Made by a program: the position numbers and the translations under genes. The notes under the pieces are model-generated. The model did no database searches. It had not been told where the DNA came from and saw only the letters and a list, made by a program, of their open reading frames with translations. 64,000 nt of DNA from CALEMW01 sp035447065 (GTDB lineage: Bacteria > Krumholzibacteriota > Krumholzibacteriia > LZORAL124-64-63), in assembly GCA_035447065.1 (NCBI GenBank), contig DAOTGJ010000008.1, positions 1-64,000 on the forward strand, written 5' to 3'. Positions 58,047-64,000 of the stretch are shown piece by piece (the first letter of the stretch is position 1; every line of letters begins with the position of its first letter).

Positions 58047-58072
58047 GGGATGATCACCTCACAGAGACAGAG

Positions 58073-58106
58073 AAGGGCGGCGGGCGGTGATCCACCCGTC
58101 GCCCTT
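58073..58106 (-). terminator. Hairpin terminator after the carbohydrate-binding lipoprotein
   Basis: AAGGGCGGCGGG (58073-58084) pairs with CCCGTCGCCCTT (58095-58106), 12 bases with one G-U pair and a 10-base loop. On the minus strand it is followed by TTCTCTGTCTC. It lies 40 bases past the stop at 58146. Confidence 0.65.
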
Positions 58107-58145
58107 GAGTCTATCGGATATGCGTCTTCGGATCCACCCCTGCGG

Positions 58146-59882
58146 TCAACGCACCGACGTCACCCGCGCGCTCACCGCGAACGTGGACAGCAGCGTACCG
58201 CCGCTGTACGTGCCGCCGGTGTACAGACCGTGGGTGGACGTCCCCGTGCACGTGCCCCCCACCAGGAGCCGGTAGCCCGAGCCGTCGACGAGGTCCGGGC
58301 TGCTGAACGCCAGCGAAGCGAAGCTGCGCGTGCCCATGAAGGTGCAGAGGCCCACGCCGTCGGCGGTCTCCACGCGCACCAGGGTGCCGGCGCTGCGCGA
58401 GGAGAACGTGGCCAGCAGCCCGTTCTGGGAGGAGCTGGAGCTCACGGTCTGCGCCATGCGCGAGCTGCCCACCGCGGCCAGGAAGCCGCCGTTCATGCGG
58501 AATGTGCCGTCGGAATCCAGGGCCCCGTTGTCGTCGCGCGAGGGGCCGCTGATCAGCAGCGTGCCGCCGTTCATGGTGACCGAGCCGTTGCAGTCCAGGC
58601 CGTCGCCGGTGGCGTCCACGAAGATGAAGCCGCCGTTGATGACCATGGTGTTGGTGCTGCCGCCGGCGGCGTTGAGGCCGTCGTCGGAGGAGGTGACGTC
58701 GATGACGCCGCCGTTGATGGTCAGCGTGGGCGCCTCCAGGCCTTCGTAGCTGTCCGACACGGTGATGCTGCCTCCGCCCACCTCCAGGCTGACCTCGCCG
58801 TGCACGCCGTCGTCGCCGGTCTGCAGGACGAGGGTGCCGCCGCCCAGGATCACGGCGTTGTCGCTGTGCACGGCGTCGTCGGCCGCGTCGATCTGCAGGT
58901 CGCCGTCGGTCACGAGCACCAGCACGCCGGCCTTGAGGCCCTTGGCGCTGTCGTCCGCGCCCAGACTCGCGTCATGGCCGCCGCCGCAGGTCAGGATCAG
59001 GCTGCCGCCGGCCACGAGCACGTCGGTCTCGGCCTGCAGGCCGTCGGCTCCCGCCTCCACGGCCAGGGTGCCGCCGGCCAGGAGGATGTAGCCCAGGCCG
59101 GCGTCCTCGTCCTCGTCGGACTTGAGGCCGTCGCCGCCGGCGGTCACGGTGATGTCGCCGGCGCGGATGACCAGGCAGTCCTTGCCGCGCAGGCCGTCGT
59201 CGGCCGCGTCCACCAGCAGGTCGCCGCCCAGGATGAGCAGGCCGTCCTTGCTCGCCAGGCCGTCGTTGGCGGCGGCGTGGATGGTGAGCGCGCCGTCGCC
59301 GTCGATCACCAGGTCGTCCTTGCTGAAGAGGCAGGCGTTGGGCTCGTCGTCGGACGGGTCGTCGTAGGTGTACACGGCAGGGTCGGACAGGGTGTTGACG
59401 GTGCCGTCGGCCAGGTGGATCAGGGTCAGCTCCGCGCTCATGACCGCCAGGGGGGCGTTGAGGCTGCTGGCGGCGTCCAGGCCGGCGAGCACCAGCACCA
59501 CCAGGCCGTCGTCGTCCGTGTCCACCACGATGCGGCCGTCGTCCAGCGTGCCGCTCAGCTCGTACACGCCCGGGGCGCCGATGGTGAGCACGCCGTCGGC
59601 CCAGGTCACGTCGGCGTCGTCGAAGGCCGCGTCGGCGCCGTCGAACACCACGACGGTGCGCGCCTCCGACCGCCAGCCGTCGCCCGGATCGTCCGGGGCG
59701 TCGCCGTTGGCGGCCAGGGCCGCGTCCAGGTCCACGGAGACCTCGGCGGTGTCCACGGGAGTGGTGCCGGTGCCGCCGGTGTCGGTCGAGCCGGTGGGAT
59801 CCGTGGTCGTGGCGTCGTCGCCGCAGGCGCCCAGGGCCAGCAGCGCGGCGAGCAACAGGATGAGGGCGATGGGGGTGCGCAT
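58146..59882 (-). CDS. Carbohydrate-binding repeat lipoprotein (DUF4353/Cthe_2159-like)
   Basis: 578 residues with lipobox ALGAC (Cys20) and a Thr/Gly-rich linker (about 22-48). After residue ~50 a right-handed beta-helix-like repeat dominates: 'DDGLVVLVLAGL', 'GDGALTIHAAANDGLASKDGLLILGGDLLVDAADDGLRGKDCLVIRAGDITVTAGGDGLKSDEDED'. This 'xxxGDGLxSxxxxxxxGGxxxIxAxxDGLxAx' pattern is that of the DUF4353/Cthe_2159 carbohydrate-binding family (beta-helix binding cellulose- or pectin-like polymers). Many Asp/Gly turns suggest calcium binding. It is likely a surface polysaccharide-binding lipoprotein. The start ATG 59882 has GAGGAGG upstream. Confidence 0.85.
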   Translation of the reverse strand: MRTPIALILLLAALLALGACGDDATTTDPTGSTDTGGTGTTPVDTAEVSVDLDAALAANGDAPDDPGDGWRSEARTVVVFDGADAAFDDADVTWADGVLTIGAPGVYELSGTLDDGRIVVDTDDDGLVVLVLAGLDAASSLNAPLAVMSAELTLIHLADGTVNTLSDPAVYTYDDPSDDEPNACLFSKDDLVIDGDGALTIHAAANDGLASKDGLLILGGDLLVDAADDGLRGKDCLVIRAGDITVTAGGDGLKSDEDEDAGLGYILLAGGTLAVEAGADGLQAETDVLVAGGSLILTCGGGHDASLGADDSAKGLKAGVLVLVTDGDLQIDAADDAVHSDNAVILGGGTLVLQTGDDGVHGEVSLEVGGGSITVSDSYEGLEAPTLTINGGVIDVTSSDDGLNAAGGSTNTMVINGGFIFVDATGDGLDCNGSVTMNGGTLLISGPSRDDNGALDSDGTFRMNGGFLAAVGSSRMAQTVSSSSSQNGLLATFSSRSAGTLVRVETADGVGLCTFMGTRSFASLAFSSPDLVDGSGYRLLVGGTCTGTSTHGLYTGGTYSGGTLLSTFAVSARVTSVR

Positions 59883-59985
59883 GGGGGCCTCCTCGGCCGA
59901 GGTCCTTCAGGGGTCGTCGATCGCGGGGACGGAACGCGGGATCCCGCCGCCCCCTGCGGAGGAATCCTGACGCGAGACGACGAAT

Positions 59986-60009
59986 CGCCGCCGCGTTGCC
60001 GCGGCGGCG
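59986..60009 (-). terminator. Hairpin after the pseudopilin operon
   Basis: CGCCGCCGCG (59986-59995) and CGCGGCGGCG (60000-60009) form a perfect 10-base stem with 4-base loop, 26 bases beyond the last pseudopilin stop. There is no T-run. Nothing else is seen in the 153-base gap to 59882. Confidence 0.6.
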
Positions 60010-60035
60010 CCTCGCCTCAGGAGCCGTCGATGGGA

Positions 60036-60533
60036 TCAGTTCCGCAGCGCGGCCGCCGTGGCGATCTGAGTCACCGCGCCCGAGTCGTCCGTGACCCGGT
60101 AGGTGAACAGGACCGAATCATCGGCGTCCGGATCCACGGAGAAGGTGAAGTCCAGCAGGTTGGGCGGACCCACGCGGACGCCGTTGCTGTCCTCCAGGGC
60201 CGCGTTGGCGGAGGACCAGACCAGGCGGTCGATCTCCAGGCCCAGGTCGTCGAAGAGCGAGAGCGCGTCGCCGCTGTCCACGTCGCGGTTCGGGTTGCCG
60301 CTGTCGTACACGCGGAAGTCCGAGGCCACGCGCACCTTCCGGCTGACCATGGTGGTCAGGAACGACGCGTTCTGCCGCCCGGCCGCTTTGTTGGTGCCGC
60401 GGCGGAAGCTCTCGTCCACGCCCCGGTAGATGGCGCCGGCGCCCAGGATCACCACGAAGCTGAGGGCCACCACCAGCATCATCTCGATCAGGGTGAAGCC
60501 CTGATCACGCCGGTCAGAACGGATTCGTCGCAT
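60036..60533 (-). CDS. Type IV pilin-like prepilin (PilW/GspJ-like)
   Basis: 165 residues. A basic leader ends at the prepilin peptidase site 'DQG-FTLIEMMLVVALSFVVILGAGAIYRGV': Gly at -1, Phe +1, Glu at +5. The globular part has 'FLTTMVSRKVRVASDFRVYDSG', consistent with a pseudopilin that senses or caps the pilus. It overlaps the preceding frame by 20 bases. No assembly ATPase or secretin is in the window, so the machine is encoded elsewhere. Confidence 0.85.
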   Translation of the reverse strand: MRRIRSDRRDQGFTLIEMMLVVALSFVVILGAGAIYRGVDESFRRGTNKAAGRQNASFLTTMVSRKVRVASDFRVYDSGNPNRDVDSGDALSLFDDLGLEIDRLVWSSANAALEDSNGVRVGPPNLLDFTFSVDPDADDSVLFTYRVTDDSGAVTQIATAAALRN

Positions 60534-61887
60534 CCCAGGTCTCCTCCCAGGCGAGCTTCTCGTACACGCCGGTCAGCGGGTAGGACGGCGGCGTACGGGC
60601 CGTCACGCGCGCGTCGTAATGGTAGCCCTTCACGTAGCCGTGGATCACGGTGCCGCCGCGGGTCTGACCCACCGGACCGCGGTACTTCTGGATCAGACCG
60701 CCCCAGATGGAGAGGGTGCCGCGGGGCGATCCGGAGTCGTAGTTCTCCACGCTGATGGACGTGTCCAGGGCCATGAGCACGCCGTTGATCCGGCAGTCGG
60801 TGCCGTTGGCCGGCGTGTCGCTGATGATCACGTTGCGCTCGGCCACAAGGCCGAGCAGGTCGTCGCAGTCGACGGGCGGCGCGCCGCTGGCGTCGGAGCC
60901 GTAGTAGAGCACGTCGTCGTCGATGTTGATGTTGCGGTGGCTGGCCACGGTCAGCTCGCCGTCCAGGACGCCCTGGATGTGGACGTCGCCCTCGCTGTAG
61001 AAGATGGGGTTGGTCAGGCCCACGATCTCCACGGAGGTCCAAGGGTCCGTGGTGCCGTGCTCGCGGTAGCGCAGCCAGCCCGGCGCCACGGTGGGCATGG
61101 CGTTGCCCGACACGCCCAGCTCGATCTCGGTGTCGGTGCCGGAGTAGACCCCGCTGAACATGGCCAGGCTGCGCAGGTCGGGCAGCGAGGTGGGCATGGG
61201 GATGACCGGCACGTTGAGCTCCACGCCGCCGCCGAAGTAGGGGTCGTTGCCGCCCACCGGCCAGTCGCCCATGTCCGAGACGCTGCGGTTGGGATAGGCC
61301 ACGATGTGGTCCGAGGACGAGGTGATGCGGCCGTGGAAGACCGGATCGCCGTACAGGTGGTAGGTGCCGTTGCTGTGCAGCATGCCCTCCACCTCGTCGC
61401 CGGAGATGTACCAGAGGTCGTACTGGCCGTTGGACTCCTCGTGGGTGAACATGGCGTACTGGGAGAACGCCGTCATCTTCACCCACTGGCGCACGCGGCG
61501 CTCGGCGTTGCCGGAGCGGCCCACGCTGTCCAGCACGAAGGCCTTCTCCGCCTGCCAGGCCGCCGTGGTGTCCACCAGGCAGTTGACCGAGTAGGTGCCG
61601 CCGTCGGGGCCGGTCTCGTCCACGTAGACGGCGAAGTCGTTGGCCGGCGGGATGGGCAGCGTGCTCAGGAACCGGAGGGCCCGCTCCTTGCCCGCCTCGG
61701 CGAGCCAGAAGGCTCGCTCGGAGTCGAGCTGGTTCTGGGATCCCCTCACCTCGCTGCTCACCAGCGAGAAGAAGCCCGTGCCCATGATGAGCATGGCGCT
61801 CACCAGCACCATGACCACCAGCAGGGCGTAGCCGTCTTCCCGTTGCGTCGACGCGTTCCGCGATGCTTGCCGCATGTTCCTCACCAC
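60514..61887 (-). CDS. PilX/DUF4900-like pilus-associated protein
   Basis: 457 residues. The leader 'QREDGYALLVVMVLVSAMLIMGTGFFSLVSSEVRGSQNQLDSERAFWLAEAGKERALRFL' is the PilX/DUF4900-type N-terminus, with an Ala/Leu helix after a Gly and the conserved 'AFxxAEAGxexAL'. The rest is a large beta-rich domain: 'ERRVRQWVKMTAFSQYAMFTHEESNGQYDLWYISGDEVEGMLHSNGTYHLYG', 'IFYSEGDVHIQGVLDGELTVASHRNINIDDDVLYYG'. This matches DUF4900, a family of unknown exact role in pilus or secretion systems. It is the middle gene of the three-gene unit, 1 base from the upstream pseudopilin stop. Confidence 0.85.
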   Translation of the reverse strand: MVRNMRQASRNASTQREDGYALLVVMVLVSAMLIMGTGFFSLVSSEVRGSQNQLDSERAFWLAEAGKERALRFLSTLPIPPANDFAVYVDETGPDGGTYSVNCLVDTTAAWQAEKAFVLDSVGRSGNAERRVRQWVKMTAFSQYAMFTHEESNGQYDLWYISGDEVEGMLHSNGTYHLYGDPVFHGRITSSSDHIVAYPNRSVSDMGDWPVGGNDPYFGGGVELNVPVIPMPTSLPDLRSLAMFSGVYSGTDTEIELGVSGNAMPTVAPGWLRYREHGTTDPWTSVEIVGLTNPIFYSEGDVHIQGVLDGELTVASHRNINIDDDVLYYGSDASGAPPVDCDDLLGLVAERNVIISDTPANGTDCRINGVLMALDTSISVENYDSGSPRGTLSIWGGLIQKYRGPVGQTRGGTVIHGYVKGYHYDARVTARTPPSYPLTGVYEKLAWEETWDATNPF

Positions 61888-61888
61888 C

Positions 61889-62314
61889 TCAGTTCTCGAA
61901 GACCAGCGTCGCCACCTGGGTCTGCCGCGTGGCGCCGCCGGCCACGCCCCAGCTCACCACGCAGTCCAGCGTCTTCATGTCGAGCTCCGGCGAGTCCTCG
62001 GTCACGGTCAGCACCACGCCGAAGGCGGTGCCGTCCACGGTGCGCGTGGCGCTCCAGGAGTCCATGTCGGCGTAATCCAGGGCCACGGTGCGCTCCAGGG
62101 CCTCCTGGGCCAGCAGCACCGCCACGCGCTTGCGCTCCTCCTGGTCGAACCCCACGTTGCCGCGGGCGAAGAACTCCACCATCCCCACGGCGACGAGGCC
62201 CAGGATGAAGGTGGCGATGATGATCTCCACCAGAGACGCGCCTCGCTGATCCGTGCGGGATGCGCGGGACCGGAGACGGCGCACGGCCGCCCCCGCCAGG
62301 GCCTTGATCTTCAT
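61889..62314 (-). CDS. Type IV pilin-like prepilin (PilV-like)
   Basis: 141 residues from ATG 62314. Leader 'DQRGASLVEIIIATFILGLVAVGMVEFFARG' has the G-A-S-L-V-E prepilin cleavage motif (Gly at -1, Glu at +5). The rest carries 'LAQEALERTVALDYADMDSW' (the PilV-type 'A..AlEr..al.Y..l' segment). First gene of the three-gene pseudopilin operon; the promoter must lie in 62315-62512, shared with the divergent protease. Confidence 0.87.
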   Translation of the reverse strand: MKIKALAGAAVRRLRSRASRTDQRGASLVEIIIATFILGLVAVGMVEFFARGNVGFDQEERKRVAVLLAQEALERTVALDYADMDSWSATRTVDGTAFGVVLTVTEDSPELDMKTLDCVVSWGVAGGATRQTQVATLVFEN

Positions 62315-62451
62315 AACTGCACCCCCTGCAGTTGGTTGACTCATCTCCGAGCACGGCCGCGAGGTCATGCCTGGGAATGTTATCGGCAGCCCGGCCGGGA
62401 TCCTTGATGAGAACCTGGATCGGAACCGGCGGGTCGCGAGGGCCCGCGGCG

Positions 62452-62460
62452 TGCTATAAT
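62452..62460 (+). promoter_or_regulatory. Extended -10 promoter of the subtilisin-like gene
   Basis: TGCTATAAT is a perfect extended -10 (TGn-TATAAT) 52 bases before ATG 62513. There is no consensus -35, as expected for extended -10 promoters. It is the best example of the recurrent motif. Confidence 0.7.
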
Positions 62461-62512
62461 TCCCGGATCGATCCCGCACGACGCCACGCATCCCAGCTGG
62501 AGAGGACCGTCC

Positions 62513-64000
62513 ATGAACCGCACCATCGCCCGCCGCGCGGCCTTCGCCGTCGCCGCGCTGCTGCTCTGCGCCGCCTTCGTCCCCACGGCGACGGCCGGCG
62601 ACATCGCCCCGCGCCTGGAGCGCGCCCTCGCCAGCCCCGCCTTCCCCTGGCTGGCCGACGACGGCACCTACACCGTCTGGGTCTTCTTCAGCGACAAGGG
62701 CCTGCAGGGCGTCGACCTGGAGCGCGCCCTGGACGCCGCCCAGGCGGACCTGGACCAGCGCACCGCCTGGCGCCGCGCCAAGATGAAGGCCGCCGGAGAG
62801 CGCCTGACCGACGCCCGCGATCTGGACCTGGCGCCCGCGTACCTGGCCCAGGCCAAGGCCACCGGCGCCGAGCTGCGGCGGGAGAGCCGCTGGCTCAACG
62901 CGGCCAGCTTCCAGGCCTCCGCCGCGCAGGTGCGGGCCCTGGCCGCCCTGCCGTCGGTGCGGAAGGTGGATCTGGTGAACCGGTTCTCGCGGCCGGAGCT
63001 GCCCGAGCAGGACGCCGCCGCGCCCGCGCCGGCGGAGAAGTCGTCGCGGTGGAGCATCGACTACGGCGGCAACCTGGCCGCCATGGAGCAGTTCAACGTG
63101 CCCGCCGTGCACGAGCTGGGCATCAACGGCCAGGGCGTGATCATCGGCATGCTGGACACCGGCTTCCGCACCGCCCACGAGTGCCTGGCGCCCATCCCGG
63201 TGATCGCCGCCTACGACTTCGTCAACGACGACGGCGAGGTGGACAACGAGACCGGCGATCCCAGCGACGCCCGCAACCACGGCACCGAGACCATGAGCAC
63301 CGCCATGGGCTACATGCCCGGCGCGCACGTGGCGCCGGCCTTCGGCGCCAGCGCCGTGCTGGCCAAGACGGAGGACACGAGCCAGGAGGTGCCCATCGAG
63401 GAGGACCAGTGGGTGGCCGGCCTGGAGTTCGTGGAGCTGCACGGCGCGGACATCGTGTCGTCCAGCCTGGGCTACCTGGACTGGTACGACTGGGCCGACA
63501 TGGACGGGAACACCGGCGTGACCACCATCGCCGCCGACCTGGCCGTGGGCCGCGGCGTGGTGGTCATCAACTCCGCCGGCAACGAGCGCGGCACGAGCTG
63601 GAACCACATCATCGCGCCGGCCGACGGCGACAGCGTGATCGCCGTGGGCGCCGTGACCAGCGCCGGCGACTTCAGCTACTTCTCCTCGCCCGGCCCCAGC
63701 TACGACGGCCGCATCAAGCCCGACGTGGCGGCCCTGGGCTCCGGCAACCACGTGGCCAGCCCCAGCAACGACAACGGCTACACCAGCGCCAGCGGCACCA
63801 GCTTCAGCTGCCCGCTGACCAGCGGCGTGGCCGCCCTGGTGCTGAGCCGCGCGCCCTCGCTGACGCCCCTGCAGGTGCGCGACGCCCTGCGTGAGACCGC
63901 CAGCATGGCCTCCAGCCCCAACAACGACTACGGCTGGGGCCTGATCGACGCGCTGGCCGCGGTCACCTACTTCGGTCCCACCATCACGCACGCGCCGCTG
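62513..64000 (+). CDS. Secreted subtilisin-like (S8) serine protease, 3' end outside window
   Basis: About 496 codons visible. ATG 62513 has AGAGGA upstream. Signal peptide 1-28. Residues ~30-160 resemble an inhibitor-type propeptide ('YTVWVFFSDKGLQGVDLERALDAA', 'WLNAASFQASAAQVRALAALPSVRKVDLV'). The S8 domain has Asp215 (IIGMLDTGF), His256 (NHGTETMSTAMG), oxyanion Asn353 (VINSAGN) and Ser430 (SGTSFSCPLTSGVAALVL); the triad is complete. The residue after HGT is Glu, not the usual His. It is a secreted endoprotease, possibly continuing into a FlgD-like tail beyond the edge. Divergent from the pseudopilin operon. Confidence 0.93.
   Translation, partial: MNRTIARRAAFAVAALLLCAAFVPTATAGDIAPRLERALASPAFPWLADDGTYTVWVFFSDKGLQGVDLERALDAAQADLDQRTAWRRAKMKAAGERLTDARDLDLAPAYLAQAKATGAELRRESRWLNAASFQASAAQVRALAALPSVRKVDLVNRFSRPELPEQDAAAPAPAEKSSRWSIDYGGNLAAMEQFNVPAVHELGINGQGVIIGMLDTGFRTAHECLAPIPVIAAYDFVNDDGEVDNETGDPSDARNHGTETMSTAMGYMPGAHVAPAFGASAVLAKTEDTSQEVPIEEDQWVAGLEFVELHGADIVSSSLGYLDWYDWADMDGNTGVTTIAADLAVGRGVVVINSAGNERGTSWNHIIAPADGDSVIAVGAVTSAGDFSYFSSPGPSYDGRIKPDVAALGSGNHVASPSNDNGYTSASGTSFSCPLTSGVAALVLSRAPSLTPLQVRDALRETASMASSPNNDYGWGLIDALAAVTYFGPTITHAPL

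Noticed and set aside
58146..59882. Internal Asp/Gly repeats as a CRISPR or DNA minisatellite
   Set aside because: The repeats are at protein level (beta-helix turns), with diverged DNA and no regular spacers.
55923..60755. 1610-codon plus-strand frame
   Set aside because: Antisense to five well-supported genes; compositional artefact.

Overview
The window is about 64 kb of very GC-rich, gene-dense DNA (intergenic gaps all under about 240 bases) from a Gram-negative, outer-membrane bacterium. Three runs of exactly 100 N (28834-28933, 41975-42074, 44595-44694) mark it as a draft, probably metagenomic, scaffold. The envelope genes (TamA/TamB pair, AsmA, outer-membrane phospholipase, several beta-barrels) establish the diderm cell type. 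Three large secreted proteins end in the same FlgD-like 'YPNPFNP...GRLVRTL...WNGRD...SGVYFARL' tail. With the high GC, this points to an FCB-superphylum candidate lineage such as Krumholzibacteriota or Eisenbacteria; that placement is inference. No rRNA, tRNA, CRISPR array, transposase, phage gene or plasmid function was seen.

Layout. 1-2.4 kb: 5' part of a secreted repeat protein, then a PadR regulator coupled to a membrane protein. 2.5-11.4 kb: thioesterase, TamB, TamA and a barrel protein on the minus strand; on the plus strand a DsbD-alpha-like lipoprotein coupled to a periplasmic redoxin. 11.4-19.7 kb (minus): malic enzyme with a phosphotransacetylase domain, a 1644-residue phosphohistidine/ATP-grasp dikinase with glucan-water-dikinase-like domain order, and a small XRE regulator with a membrane protein. 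19.7-28 kb: propeller protein, serine hydrolase, TPR lipoprotein, phosphoesterase, winged-helix ferredoxin with a membrane partner, YVTN propeller. 28.9-34.5 kb: MFS/spermidine-synthase/TPR fusion divergent from an AsmA protein.

34.6-38.3 kb is an iron-uptake operon: a DtxR-FeoA fusion, FeoB, a FeoB-associated Cys-rich peptide and a barrel-like protein. The two operators GTTAGA-N4-TCTAAC identify its regulation. 38.3-42.9 kb holds small housekeeping genes, an AEC carrier, an acyltransferase-like membrane protein, outer-membrane phospholipase A broken by a gap, and a DUF2270 protein. 43-49.5 kb: an FG-GAP secreted protein (one gene split by a false gap), a Ser/Thr kinase with TPRs coupled to an ECF sigma factor, and a membrane protein. 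49.7-51.9 kb: SulP transporter and a small periplasmic protein. 52-60 kb: secreted enzymes (zinc metallopeptidase with PA domain, GH16 glucanase with CBM6) and repeat lipoproteins. 60-64 kb: a three-gene pseudopilin operon divergent from a subtilisin-like protease that runs off the window.

Regulation can be read in several places: palindromes over the promoters of PadR, XRE, feo, the dikinase and GH16, and a recurrent extended -10 box (TGn-TAnnnT) with no clear -35. The observations most worth following are the permuted dikinase, the feo regulon operators, and the 55-bp duplicated contig ends that show the third gap is artificial.
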